In this document: piece by piece, positions 16,437 to 25,619 of the stretch
Layout of the letters: every line of letters begins with the position of its first letter
Position numbering within the stretch: position 1 is the first letter of the stretch
Assembly (NCBI GenBank): GCA_000421085.1
Contig: ATWE01000003.1
Location: 1 to 64,000, forward strand
Direction: 5' to 3'
DNA: 64,000 bases
From: Ensifer sp. USDA 6670
GTDB taxonomy: Bacteria > Pseudomonadota > Alphaproteobacteria > Rhizobiales > Rhizobiaceae
Notes under the pieces: generated by a model
Told to the model about the DNA's origin: nothing
Databases searched by the model: none
Seen by the model: the letters and a program-made list of their open reading frames with translations, nothing else
Position numbers and translations under genes: made by a program

Positions 16437-16953
16437 GTGAGTGCGCAGCAGGTGGCCCTTAAGAAATTTCAAATCTTGTCGCCGCTCGAGCCACGCGAAA
16501 TCGTCGGACTGTGGAGCGGGCGAGGCATCCCGACAGGGCATCCGCTCGACGGCGTTTTGGGAAACCTCGGCTGGTTCGGCAAGCGGTTTAACGCAGACAT
16601 GCGCGCGGATGCGCTGCTGTTTTGGTCGGGCACGCGGCGGTTGATCGCGCTCGATCCTGGGATAGTACCGCTTCGCCTGGCGCTTCGCTTCCATAGGTCG
16701 GCAGGATGCGCATCGCGCAAATTTGTTTTCGCATCTTCAGCGCGGACTTCGCGCGAGAGGGCCTGTTGCCTCCCTGAGAACGATGCCGTTTAGCGGCATT
16801 GCGAGCGCGGCGATGCTCTACGACGATCAACCGATTGTCGATTATTTTCGCCGAATCGATCAACACAGGATCATGGGAGCGATGACAATCGGGGGCGACG
16901 AGCGTATCTACTTCTTCGAACTTAAGCGGGTGGATGAAGCTTGCGCCTGGTAG
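16437..16953 (+). pseudogene. GXWXG/DUF4334 protein broken by a frameshift
   Basis: GTG 16437 follows GGGGAGGG, a strong ribosome binding site. The first frame gives a GXWXG domain (LWSGRGIPTGHPLDGVLGNL, then WFGKRFNADMRADALLFWSG). At about 16693 coding moves to another frame that holds the DUF4334 part (LFSHLQRGLRARGPVASLRT, IVDYFRRIDQHRIMGAMTIG, IYFFELKRV). Joining them restores a protein of about 170 residues. Function of the family is unknown. It is the last gene of a two-gene unit with the HARP-like protein. Confidence 0.82.
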
Positions 16954-17084
16954 CCGGCCATTATCGGGCGGTACACGAATCTGCCGGACTTGTCGGGTTC
17001 CTGGAGCGGGGCGCGCTTAACATGCTTCTACAAAAGGTGAATACGCCATACTGAGCTTACCTCCTAAACGGTAGCTATGCCTCT

Positions 17085-17104
17085 CATTTGGTAATTGCCA
17101 AATG
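17085..17104. promoter_or_regulatory. 20-bp dyad, possible operator
   Basis: CATTTGG and CCAAATG are perfect complements around TAATTG. The short spacing and AT-rich centre are typical of a dimeric regulator site. No adjacent gene start identifies its target. Confidence 0.45.
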
Positions 17105-17506
17105 GCGGGCCACATCACTTAATTCGAGGGTTAAGGTGATTAGACCTTGCGGTCGCATGATATTTTGAGGAGATGAAACGACATCCACCGTCGCCGATGC
17201 GGAACAGCATCTGTGCATTAGCGTGTGACGTTCCCCTTTTCACGAACCCGATCTTCTTCGACCTGGGTATCTTGAAAGACGCGGTTTGCCACTTTTCCGG
17301 CCAATCGGCGCCCTTCGTGGATGGGAGACGATTTGCCCAGGGCGGCGGCCCGGCTGCATGCGTCATTGACTGGTGCTCAAGCATGTCCGTAATAGATCTG
17401 ATCGTCGGGACAGCATATGGCTCAAGTGCCAAATGTAAATCTTGCAGAAAACTCGGCAATGCGTATCCAAGCGATCTTTGTGCACCCCCGCGTTAGGGCA
17501 ATTTAT

Positions 17507-17531
17507 GGTCAATAGTATCAGTTATTTGACC
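17507..17531. promoter_or_regulatory. inverted repeat upstream of the LuxR-type regulator
   Basis: GGTCAA and TTGACC are separated by 13 bases and lie about 125 bp before the start of the regulator at 17657. It could be an operator for autoregulation. The upstream region of the paralogue at 51141 does not show the same sequence. Confidence 0.4.
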
Positions 17532-17656
17532 GACAATGAATTTTAGAAGTAGCGGTACCGGGAATAGCCGACGAAATCGGACGGAAATTCCTCTCTCGGT
17601 CCGTGCGGCTCTTTGGGGAAATGTATTTGCTCAGCGCCACCAGAGGGGACTCGGCA

Positions 17657-18433
17657 ATGGCTTCTTTCATGCCAGATTTAGGGAAAGTGTCGGGATTCAC
17701 GCATGAGACGCACCGCGCGAAAAGTGTCTCGCCAGCGACCAAGAAAGAGAAGGAGCAGCCGCTTGGAAAAGCAAATAAACAGTGCTTGCTTATCCTTGAT
17801 AGTAGGGCGTTAGGTCGCGAATGCTTGGCGAGGACCCTGATCGAACACGGTCTCGCTATGGATGTCGCCGCCTTCGGGTCGATTGACGAGTGGCGGGAGG
17901 CGGAGGGCGACTGCGCACCAGTCGCCGCCGTCCTCCTCAATATCGGTGCCCGCGAAGTCGGCGACGTCGCGACAGATATTCCGAGGCTCGCGTCCCTATT
18001 CCACCCCGCTCCCGTCGTGGTCCTGTCCGACAACGACGACATTGCCCAAATCGTGCGGGTTCTCGAAAGCGGCGCGCAAGGTTATATCCCGACATCGGTC
18101 GGCGTGGACGTGTGCATTGAAGCAATCGGTTTGGCAATAGCGGGCGGCGTCTTTGTGCCGGCGAGCAGCGTTCTGGCGGCACGCCACCTGGTTGAGACTG
18201 AGAAGCGGGAAGTTCCGCCGCTGGCTAGGATGTTCACCGTTCGTCAGGCGGAAGTGGTCGAGGCGCTGCGAAAGGGAAAGGCGAATAAGATCATCGCATA
18301 TGAGCTCAATCTCCGCGAAAGCACGGTCAAGGTACATATTCGCACCATTATGAAGAAACTGAAGGCTACGAACCGGACCGAGGTGGCCTGCAAACTGAAC
18401 GAAATGTTTTCCGGCGGTGCACACGGCTCCTGA
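17657..18433 (+). CDS. LuxR/NarL-type regulator with a degenerate receiver domain (left paralogue)
   Basis: ATG 17657 was chosen because AGAGGGGA lies eight bases upstream; earlier starts lack this. The 258-residue protein has a receiver-like domain (about residues 40-150) and a C-terminal LuxR HTH containing FTVRQAEVVEALRKGKANKI and LRESTVKVHIRTIMKKLKAT. At the usual phospho-acceptor position the receiver reads VLLNIGARE, with Asn95 in place of Asp, so classical phosphorylation is unlikely. A close paralogue with the same change stands at 51141-51944, at the other end of the polysaccharide locus. It is convergent with wzy and probably regulates the polysaccharide genes. The target is an inference from position. 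Confidence 0.86.
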   Translation: MASFMPDLGKVSGFTHETHRAKSVSPATKKEKEQPLGKANKQCLLILDSRALGRECLARTLIEHGLAMDVAAFGSIDEWREAEGDCAPVAAVLLNIGAREVGDVATDIPRLASLFHPAPVVVLSDNDDIAQIVRVLESGAQGYIPTSVGVDVCIEAIGLAIAGGVFVPASSVLAARHLVETEKREVPPLARMFTVRQAEVVEALRKGKANKIIAYELNLRESTVKVHIRTIMKKLKATNRTEVACKLNEMFSGGAHGS

Positions 18434-18514
18434 GACCGGATTAGCCGGCGTCTTGCACAGCGACAGATTGGAGTGGAAGCAGGCGGAGAAGCCGGGCACT
18501 TAGACTCGCTCGGT

Positions 18515-19951
18515 TCACCGCGCTATCGGGTGTCGAGCGCCGTGCTCAGCCCGAAGATTGTGCTGGGGAGCATATCTCGCCCTGCGCGCACGCGCCCTCG
18601 CCGTCAAGATGACAGCAAGAGCAATGAAGAAAATCATACCCGGGTCGGCGTTGCCTGCGGCCAACGAGCCGGAAACCACGGACGCCAAGGCGGAAGCCCG
18701 CACGCTTGACACCACAGCGTCCGCCTCGGGATCGAGGTATTGCCTCAGGCCGCCAATGCCCCTGAACACCACCGCCAAAAGGATTGCCATCATGAGCCCG
18801 CCGACAACACCCAGCTGTGAAGCTACCGCGATCGGCCAGCTCGACGCGCGTGAACTGCCCAAGCCAACGCCAAGGCCGCTCGTGTCAACGAGGGCCTGCA
18901 GGCTCTTGATGTTCCAATAGGCCCGTTCCTGACCGGAAGCGGAGGCGGCCTTGTTCAAAATCAAGGAATCCAGCAGATGGATAAACGGCGCGAAGAAACC
19001 CTGATCGTAAAGGACGATCGTAAGAATTGCGATTACCGCCATCCCAACTAACGCCAAGATCAGAATCTCGTCCCTGTCGATCTGGCCCGATAGAATTGAG
19101 CGGAGGATCGAAAGAGCGACCGGAATACCCAGTATGCCGAGGCCCGCATAAGCGGTCGACGACGTAGAGAGAATCAACAGTACGAGCAACAGGGCGCACA
19201 GGCCCTGCGCCAATCGTGACTTGGTCTTGCGCCAGTAAACATAACAGAACCCAAGACAGGTGAGCGATATGCCGCCAAAGGTAGATGCCTCCGAATTGGC
19301 GCCCGTGATGCGCCAAAATCCGCCCTCCATGACGTCAGTCAGCATGGCATAGCTGGCGGTGCGAATTGGACGAAGGATGTCCCCGGCCCTCGCGAGCTTG
19401 CCCATCAAGTCAAGCAATCCCATGCCAGCGTGAAGACCACACCAGAGAAAGAATCCCCGCCGAATTGCCCCTAATCTGTCTCCCTGCAGGAGCAGGACGC
19501 ACAGGGCAACAGCAGTGAGGCCACCGAGAACGAAATATCCCGTTTGCGTGATATTGCCCGACACAGGCGCAAGCGAGGCTTCCACAACCCCGCCGCGGGT
19601 CGCTCCCTGGACGAAGACACTTGTCTGCCCAGCAAACAAGCGCGGAAACAGCCATGCGCCGACCACGGCATAAATCAAAAGGCCGCCGACAATCCATAGG
19701 GGCCAAATTTTGCCAAACACGTTACCGAGGTCTCGCGAGATCCGCGACCTCATGGCGACGGCAGCCAACAGAAGGGCGGCGAAGAATGTGTAGATGAGTG
19801 GCGAGGACCCCCCAAGCGAGGTCAACGTCATGAGTGCCGTTGCACCGAATGGCAGTGAAGCGATGAGAGCAATGATCAAAGGTGCCCGGCAATAATACCC
19901 GACCAGCAGTATTCCCGCGCAGACTAAAAGACCAACGGGTGAGATCTGCAT
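18515..19951 (-). CDS. wzy: O-antigen/exopolysaccharide polymerase (Wzy-like)
   Basis: The 478-residue protein is almost entirely hydrophobic, with about 11-12 predicted membrane helices and a long periplasmic loop before the C-terminal spans. GLGVGLGSSRASSWPIAVAS near residue 375 is like the loop motif of WaaL/Wzy polymerases. In a Wzx/Wzy pathway this enzyme joins lipid-linked repeat units in the periplasm. It is the last gene of the minus-strand block, separated from the glycosyltransferase at 20938 by an insertion-sequence remnant. The window has no other polymerase candidate. Confidence 0.85.
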   Translation of the reverse strand: MQISPVGLLVCAGILLVGYYCRAPLIIALIASLPFGATALMTLTSLGGSSPLIYTFFAALLLAAVAMRSRISRDLGNVFGKIWPLWIVGGLLIYAVVGAWLFPRLFAGQTSVFVQGATRGGVVEASLAPVSGNITQTGYFVLGGLTAVALCVLLLQGDRLGAIRRGFFLWCGLHAGMGLLDLMGKLARAGDILRPIRTASYAMLTDVMEGGFWRITGANSEASTFGGISLTCLGFCYVYWRKTKSRLAQGLCALLLVLLILSTSSTAYAGLGILGIPVALSILRSILSGQIDRDEILILALVGMAVIAILTIVLYDQGFFAPFIHLLDSLILNKAASASGQERAYWNIKSLQALVDTSGLGVGLGSSRASSWPIAVASQLGVVGGLMMAILLAVVFRGIGGLRQYLDPEADAVVSSVRASALASVVSGSLAAGNADPGMIFFIALAVILTARARARRARYAPQHNLRAEHGARHPIAR

Positions 19952-20149
19952 GGGTTGCTAATTCCATCTCTGCACTGAAGACGCCTGATGCGCGCAGCAC
20001 CGCGGCCATTCTGGCGACTAACCCCTGATCAAAACTTGCCTGGTTTCCTCCGCAGTATCCTCTGCAATTGCCTTGCGGCAGGCAAGCACGCCAAAAGGAG
20101 TAGCAGTCTGCAACCGGGCTGGGCGTCTACTTCTTCTACAGCCAGTAGA

Positions 20150-20624
20150 TCAGCGCGACACGGTTCCTCCAGTGCTGTTTGTCTTTCCCGGCCGGGCGCG
20201 GCCACTTAGGTGACGCTGGCGCGCTGTTCGGAAGCGTCGAGACGCCTCACAGAACCATGTGTACCCATAACCATTGAGGTACCGTCCGCGATATTCCTGC
20301 CACAACAGCGTCAGCGTCACGCCCTTTCGCTTCAGCTCACTGGCGATCTTGCCCCAGTCGGGCTCCTGCATGTCCTGGGGCGGGCGGCCGCGACGATGAA
20401 ATGGGCGACGCTGCAAAACAGCGCTATCGTTAAGTTCATGCGGCAACGGCCAGCCCGTTAGCCCGGCCTCACGCGTCCGCAGCAGGTAGGTCGAAACGGT
20501 CGCTTTTGCTGATCTTCAACCGTTCCGATATCGCACGAACGGAAAGCCCCTGTTCGTGCGTCAGTCTCGGTAACGGTCGAATGTCCTTCACACCCGTAAG
20601 CCTCGCCAGCTTCCGCTTCGACAT
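20150..20624 (-). pseudogene. IS21-family transposase (IstA) N-terminal remnant
   Basis: From ATG 20624 the minus strand gives MSKRKLARLTGVKDIRPLPR then LTHEQGLSVRAISERLKISK, the usual IstA DNA-binding start. After a frameshift near 20500 the reading continues in another frame with DWGKIASELKRKGVTLTLLW, QEYRGRYLNGYGYTWFCEAS and RQRHLSG, matching IstA up to the point before its catalytic DDE domain. The rest of istA and all of istB are absent. It is a relic inside the polysaccharide locus. Confidence 0.82.
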
Positions 20625-20937
20625 TCACCGCACCTGTCCTAGGTACCTTGATGCATCTTTTCTGTCGTAGCATATCTCGCCAGTGGATCCTGCTGATGGC
20701 CATTGCTTGAGCGTTCGTGATGGTGCAGGTAAGCTACTCGTTGATCGAGCGTAACCTCGATGTTGTGGGAAAACGCTTAACAGCTCGGAAGATGCGACTT
20801 GGGGAGACGCTCCGCAACATTCAAGCAAATCAGAGGCCTGAGGCGCGTCGTGAGCTTTCAGCAGCTAAATCGCGATGATCTTCCGCGAATCCCCCTTCGT
20901 CACCACAAGAACGTCGTTCAACCGCGCCCCAGACTGC
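20625..20937. other. intergenic stretch, no gene seen
   Basis: No gene is evident between the IstA relic and the end of the glycosyltransferase at 20938. It may contain the outer part of the degraded insertion element. I could not find terminal inverted repeats by eye. Confidence 0.4.
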
Positions 20938-22092
20938 TTACTCCATAATCGACGCTTCCTCCGGGTCCGAACTCGCCCAGCCGTCCGTGTCGTAAAATCG
21001 ATTGTTGTGCTGCAACAGTTTATCCCAGCCAGCAATGTAGCGATCATAGGTCAGGACCGACCCGCGAAGTACAGCGCGACGCAGGATGGATTGGCGCTCG
21101 TCCTCACCCATATCGACGAGGCGGACAAGCCCGGCCACGAGCGAGTCTATTGACTTCGGGTCCACGAGGACCGCGGCACCGCCGATCGCCTCCTCCTGCG
21201 CTCCTCCTTCGCTCACCACCGAGACGAGTCCGCGCTGCGCGGCTTCAATTGGAGGTAGGCCAAATCCTTCAAGCAGGCTCGGAAGGACAAAGCCCCTTGC
21301 ATTCAGGTACAGCCATCGGAGCTGAGGCTCCGTCACATAGCCCAGCGCCCTCACACCTGGGGTCTGGGATGCCTTCTCTAAAATGTCACCCGCCCCAATG
21401 CCACGCGCGCCGCAGAAAACATAGTTGATGCCGTGGGCATGTAGGCCCGACTTCTCGTAGGCTTCGATGACACGAAGGTGGTTCTTGCGCCTCTCGAGTG
21501 CTCCGACGGTGAGCAGGAAGGGGCGGGTTACACCAGGACATTCTTCGACGGCGCCGCCAAGAACTCCTGGCCGTACATACTGTGCTATTGTCTGCAGGAA
21601 GCGGAATCCATCACCGTAACGTTCACGAAACGCGTGCTGGGTCGCATCGCTGACAAACACCATACCGGGGCCGACCTGTTTGATCTTGTCGTAGGCTTCC
21701 ATGTAAAGGCTGGATATCGTCGGGCCGAAGAGATCGGGGTGAGTGACGGGGCCGATGTCGTGGCACTGAACGATGTCGTCGGGGTCGAGCCGCGAACGAA
21801 GTACATAGAGCGGATCCAGGATCAGGCGGCTCCCGACCCGTGATTTGGGTCGTTCCGGCCAATATGCGGTTCTGGCCCCACGCATTGTCGTGATCTCCAC
21901 CATCATGAGACGAGCCAATATTCGCCGGATCAGACCATCAGGCGTCTTCTTCAGGAACAGGCGCCAGTAACGAACTTCAGGAAAATACTCTGGAAGCTCC
22001 TGCAGAAGGTCCCTGCAGATAATGTAGGCCCCTGTCCGATTGACCAGGCCAAGGGAGAAATCCATCAGATATGCAGGTTGCGCTCCGACCAT
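20938..22092 (-). CDS. glycosyltransferase, GT4 family (GT-B fold)
   Basis: This 384-residue GT-B enzyme has the family hallmarks in its C-terminal half: LTVGALERRKNHLRVIEAYE, the GYVTEPQLRWLY segment, and the E-x7-E motif in LLEGFGLPPIEAAQ. It would add one sugar from a nucleotide donor to the lipid-linked repeat unit on the cytoplasmic side of the membrane. GGAGATAT precedes ATG 22092. The start is 35 bp downstream of the GT2 gene at 22128, so both are likely in one operon. Donor and acceptor cannot be told. Confidence 0.9.
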   Translation of the reverse strand: MVGAQPAYLMDFSLGLVNRTGAYIICRDLLQELPEYFPEVRYWRLFLKKTPDGLIRRILARLMMVEITTMRGARTAYWPERPKSRVGSRLILDPLYVLRSRLDPDDIVQCHDIGPVTHPDLFGPTISSLYMEAYDKIKQVGPGMVFVSDATQHAFRERYGDGFRFLQTIAQYVRPGVLGGAVEECPGVTRPFLLTVGALERRKNHLRVIEAYEKSGLHAHGINYVFCGARGIGAGDILEKASQTPGVRALGYVTEPQLRWLYLNARGFVLPSLLEGFGLPPIEAAQRGLVSVVSEGGAQEEAIGGAAVLVDPKSIDSLVAGLVRLVDMGEDERQSILRRAVLRGSVLTYDRYIAGWDKLLQHNNRFYDTDGWASSDPEEASIME

Positions 22093-22127
22093 CGATATAT
22101 CTCCGCTTGCCAGCTAATATTAACGAA

Positions 22128-23045
22128 TCAGGTGCCGGTCGATTTCGAACCGAAGCCAAAGCTCTCGATCACGACTCCCAGATCGTACCAGAAGCGCAGA
22201 TCCCATTCGTTTCCTTTCGGCATGAGGACCGAGAGCATTGCGAGGACGGGTGTTGCCATGGCGGCTTTCAAGACGAATCTCACGCGGACCCTGTCGTCGA
22301 GCAGCCGAGCCATGCGGATGGCGGAGATCCCCTCCCAATAGGCCCGAGCTCGGACCCAACTTTTAGTGAGCCGCTCACGTGGGATCTTGTGCCCAACGCA
22401 GAAGGAGCTATCGTACCAAATCTTCCAACCGAGCCTGCGAATTCTCCACATGACCAGGACATCTTCGCCACTGAGGAGGGATGCTTTCGACCTTCCAAGT
22501 TCGGTTGGAAAACCTGACACAGCGTCTAGCGCAGCGCGCCGAAAGCAGGAGTTGGCGGCTATGACTTCGAACTTGGCAGTGCAATCTCGCGAACCGACGG
22601 TATCGTTGATGGACAGGTAGCGCTTCCAGCGTGGTTCCAGATCCGGTGGTCCACTCGCTGGAAAGATCGGGACGATGCGTCCGCCGATGGCACCCCAGTC
22701 TCCCGGCGCCCTTTGAAGAACTATGAGGAGCTTCTCGTACCAGTCCGGGTCGGGCACCGCATCATCGTCGACGAACGCGATCCACTCTCCCTTGCATCGC
22801 GCAAGTGCTGCGTTGCGGGCCAGAGACAGACCTGCTTGTTCGAGCCGCAGGTAGAGCGGGCGCTCAAGGCCGGCTACGCCGCTCTGAAGGTGTTGCTGTT
22901 GTACCGGGCTCGATGCGCTGTCCACGAGGATGACTTCGCTAGTGGCGTAATCGATCTGCTCGTGAAGCACACGCAAGCACTCCAACGCATCGTAGACGCG
23001 GTTGTGCGTGCAGACAACAACTGACAAGACGACGTTGAGCGACAT
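22128..23045 (-). CDS. glycosyltransferase, GT2 family (GT-A fold)
   Basis: The 305-residue protein starts with the GT2 core VVVCTHNRVYDALECLRVLH and carries VILVDSAS, LARNAALARCKGEWIAFVDD-D (the DxD-type metal site) and a later ED motif in LLSGEDVLVMWRIRRLGW. A C-terminal amphipathic region with a hydrophobic patch may bind the membrane. It is transcribed between the aminotransferase at 23095 and the GT4 gene at 20938, with gaps of only 49 and 35 bp. It belongs to repeat-unit assembly; linkage unknown. Confidence 0.9.
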   Translation of the reverse strand: MSLNVVLSVVVCTHNRVYDALECLRVLHEQIDYATSEVILVDSASSPVQQQHLQSGVAGLERPLYLRLEQAGLSLARNAALARCKGEWIAFVDDDAVPDPDWYEKLLIVLQRAPGDWGAIGGRIVPIFPASGPPDLEPRWKRYLSINDTVGSRDCTAKFEVIAANSCFRRAALDAVSGFPTELGRSKASLLSGEDVLVMWRIRRLGWKIWYDSSFCVGHKIPRERLTKSWVRARAYWEGISAIRMARLLDDRVRVRFVLKAAMATPVLAMLSVLMPKGNEWDLRFWYDLGVVIESFGFGSKSTGT

Positions 23046-23094
23046 TGACCCCCCATTCCTGCACCGAGCTGCCCACGTCGCGCGCAGGGCTTGT

Positions 23095-24579
23095 TCACAT
23101 TCCGTTTTGCCTCAGGAAGGCCTCGGAACTGGCCACGGCTGCGGGCATCCGCATAACCTGGGCGAAGACCTCCGTGATCCGGCCCACGACGTTCTCGTCG
23201 ACTTTTCGCGACGTCGGAAAGTTAATACCACAGGCCGCGAGGCGCTTGCTTGCGAGGCAGTTCCGTGAGAACCGCCGGTATGCCGGCATCGTGGAAAGCG
23301 CGTTGACGAACGGGCGGATGTCGATCTTGGCTTCTCGACAGGATTTGATCAGCAGAGGACGAAGCTCGGGACTTACAAGCGCGCACGAAAACCAGGTCAC
23401 GGGCTCGTGCCTCGATGACAGTGATTGAGGAAAGACAACGCCCGGCAAGTCCGCCAGAGCCGCCCGGTAGCTCGCGTCGACCTTTTTTCGCATTTCCAGG
23501 AACTCGTCCATGCGTCGCAACTGGGCGCACCCGATCGCGGCCTGAAGATTGGTCATGCGGAAGTTGAAACCAGCTTCTTCGTGCCAATACCTCCGCTCCG
23601 GGCGCATGCCGTGGTCCCTAAGCATCTTCATTCTCAAAGCAAGCTCAGGGTCCCGCGTAACGCACATACCGCCTTCGCCGGTCGTGATGATCTTGTTGGC
23701 GAAGAATGAGAAGCTCGCCACGTCGGAGAAGGACCCAATCGGAAGCCCGTCGTACTTGGCGCCGTGGGCTTCGGCGCAATCTTCTAGCACGAACAGACCG
23801 TGTTGCTGGGCCAAATTGCATATCTCTGTCATTGGAGCTGGTCGGCCGAACAGATGCACCGGCATGATCGCCCGAGTGTGCGGCGAGATCACCCTCTCGA
23901 TTGCGTCCACGGAAATGCACCATGTGATCGGATCCACATCCACCAGGACGGGCTTCGCACCGGCATGGATCACTGCGTTGGCGGATGCCGCGAACGTCAG
24001 ATCCGGCACGATGACCTCGTCTCCTGAACCGATGCCGAGGGCCGCCAGCGCCAGGTGCAGCGACACCGTTCCGTTGGATGTGGCGACACCGTGCGTCATG
24101 CCGACACGGGCCGAGAAGAGGGACTCGAATTCGAGAATGTAGTCGCCGGTGGACGATATCCAGGTGGAAAGGAATGCGTCGAGCAAGTTTCTCAACTCGC
24201 TTCGAGAAAGATCCGGCTCGGCCACGGGAAGCAGCGATGACGAAACGCGTTTGTCAATGGCGATAACGCAGCCGTGGGGGTCGATCACCGGGGCGATCGG
24301 CAAGTCCGAACGGCCTTCCTTCCAGGGGATCGCAAGCTCACCGGCGGTTGTATGGCTCAGATGTAGGCCGTCTCGCAGAGCAACCCTCATCCGACTCAAC
24401 GGCAGCTCGCCGATCAACGCACCATCCTGCCCAACGACGAAAACGAGCCCGAAGCCATTGTCGAGCGCTCTCTCTATGGCGACCCAGAGGCCGTCGTTTG
24501 CCTCGCAGATGCAGTCGCGATGGCCCAAACGTTGCTGTTCTGGCCCGTCGGGTTGGAATGCTTGCGCAGAAACAGCCAT
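23095..24579 (-). CDS. DegT/DnrJ/EryC1-family sugar aminotransferase with N-terminal CBS-like extension
   Basis: The 494-residue protein has about 110 extra residues before the aminotransferase fold. The extension (VAIERALDNGFGLVFVVGQD, then LIGELPLSRMRVALRDG and ending VIDPHGCVIAIDKR) looks like a CBS-domain pair. The catalytic part has the PLP-binding lysine K296 in SFFANKIITTGEGG, with DLTFAASANAVIHAGAKPVL and EDCAEAHGAKYDG, as in GDP-perosamine synthases. It would transfer an amino group to a keto-sugar nucleotide. ATG 24579 lies two bases after the stop of the heptose kinase gene, so the two are translationally coupled. A GDP-keto-heptose is a plausible substrate, by context only. Confidence 0.86.
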   Translation of the reverse strand: MAVSAQAFQPDGPEQQRLGHRDCICEANDGLWVAIERALDNGFGLVFVVGQDGALIGELPLSRMRVALRDGLHLSHTTAGELAIPWKEGRSDLPIAPVIDPHGCVIAIDKRVSSSLLPVAEPDLSRSELRNLLDAFLSTWISSTGDYILEFESLFSARVGMTHGVATSNGTVSLHLALAALGIGSGDEVIVPDLTFAASANAVIHAGAKPVLVDVDPITWCISVDAIERVISPHTRAIMPVHLFGRPAPMTEICNLAQQHGLFVLEDCAEAHGAKYDGLPIGSFSDVASFSFFANKIITTGEGGMCVTRDPELALRMKMLRDHGMRPERRYWHEEAGFNFRMTNLQAAIGCAQLRRMDEFLEMRKKVDASYRAALADLPGVVFPQSLSSRHEPVTWFSCALVSPELRPLLIKSCREAKIDIRPFVNALSTMPAYRRFSRNCLASKRLAACGINFPTSRKVDENVVGRITEVFAQVMRMPAAVASSEAFLRQNGM

Positions 24580-24581
24580 AG

Positions 24582-25619
24582 CTAGAGCACCTTAGCAGAG
24601 GCGGGAAGGTAGTTCGACGTGAGGTCGGGATTGTAGAGCACCATGGAGGTGCCATCCCGCTCCATCTCGAACGGAACAAAGGTCAGGTCCTGCAGCGCGC
24701 TGAGCACGTTCCATTGCGCATCGGGTGGGACGTACATCAGAAGAAACCCGCCTCCGCCGGCGCCCAGCAGCTTGCCTCCCACCGCCCCGGCCGCACGGGC
24801 GGTCTCATAATAGTGGTCTATGACTGGATTGGACACGGACGTATCGAGCTTGCGCTTTTCGGTCCACGCATGGTGGAGCAACTCTCCGAATTCAGAGAGC
24901 GGCCGGCTTGCATCCGTCAGAATATTTTGACCCTCGTCAACCATCGAATAGAGGTTTCTCAGTTCCTGCACGCGCTCATCGAAGCGCTGGACCTTCCGTT
25001 TTTCGACCGCCTCGGCCGAGCGGGTGAACCCGGTGAAGAACATCATCAGGGATCTTTCAAGGCTCTGCCGCCTCGTGGGGAATATATTGATGGGCCTCAC
25101 GGTGTGGCTTCCGCCCGGATGGAAATCGATACGGTTCAGCCCGCCATATGCAGCCGCTATCTGGTCTTGGCAGCCGACGGTCTCGTGGAGCAATTGCTGT
25201 TCCACGAAGATGGCCTCCCTTGCCAGCACGGACTTGGGGCAGAGCCGGCCAAGATTGCCGAAGTAGGCATGAAGCAGCGAGACGGTAAAGGCCGAACTCG
25301 AACCCAAGCCGGTTCGCGACGGAAGATCGGCGTTGTAGATCACCTCGTAGCCGCTGTCGTCGTCCGCCCGATAATGCTTCAACGCCTCGCGCACGACTGG
25401 GTGCTGGATTTCGCTGATACATTTCACTTCTTCGAGCATGCCCCACACCACGCGGTAATTGAACTCAAAAACTGCAGGCAGGCGCCGAAGCTGAATGTAG
25501 ATGTATTTATTTATCGTGGTTGATAGTACCGCGCCTGGCTCTGGGCGATTGAACCAGGAGGGATGGTCTGTCCCCCCTCCGAAGAATGAGATGCGCAAAG
25601 GACTTCTTACGATGATCAT
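24582..25619 (-). CDS. hddA: GHMP sugar kinase, D-glycero-alpha-D-manno-heptose 7-phosphate kinase type
   Basis: The 345-residue GHMP kinase starts MIIVRSPLRISFFGGGTDHP (the HddA-type substrate-binding start). Its ATP loop is PSRTGLGSSSAFTVSLLHAY, and the third GHMP motif is AVGGKLLGAGGGGFLLMYV. HddA phosphorylates heptose 7-phosphate at C1 in GDP-heptose synthesis. The HddC-GmhB fusion encoded at 28219-29478 supplies the next two steps, which strongly supports this assignment over a generic sugar kinase. It is coupled to the aminotransferase downstream. Its upstream gap (25620-25992) may hold a separate promoter. Confidence 0.85.
   Translation of the reverse strand: MIIVRSPLRISFFGGGTDHPSWFNRPEPGAVLSTTINKYIYIQLRRLPAVFEFNYRVVWGMLEEVKCISEIQHPVVREALKHYRADDDSGYEVIYNADLPSRTGLGSSSAFTVSLLHAYFGNLGRLCPKSVLAREAIFVEQQLLHETVGCQDQIAAAYGGLNRIDFHPGGSHTVRPINIFPTRRQSLERSLMMFFTGFTRSAEAVEKRKVQRFDERVQELRNLYSMVDEGQNILTDASRPLSEFGELLHHAWTEKRKLDTSVSNPVIDHYYETARAAGAVGGKLLGAGGGGFLLMYVPPDAQWNVLSALQDLTFVPFEMERDGTSMVLYNPDLTSNYLPASAKVL

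Larger units (their letters stand above)
16954..17656. other. intergenic region before the LuxR regulator
   Basis: No gene is supportable. It contains two clear dyads (17085-17104 and 17507-17531) and becomes AT-richer toward the regulator start, as expected for a promoter region. Confidence 0.45.

Noticed and set aside
17115..17496. Overlapping frames on both strands upstream of the left LuxR gene
   Set aside because: No ribosome binding site or family similarity; the region looks like a promoter.
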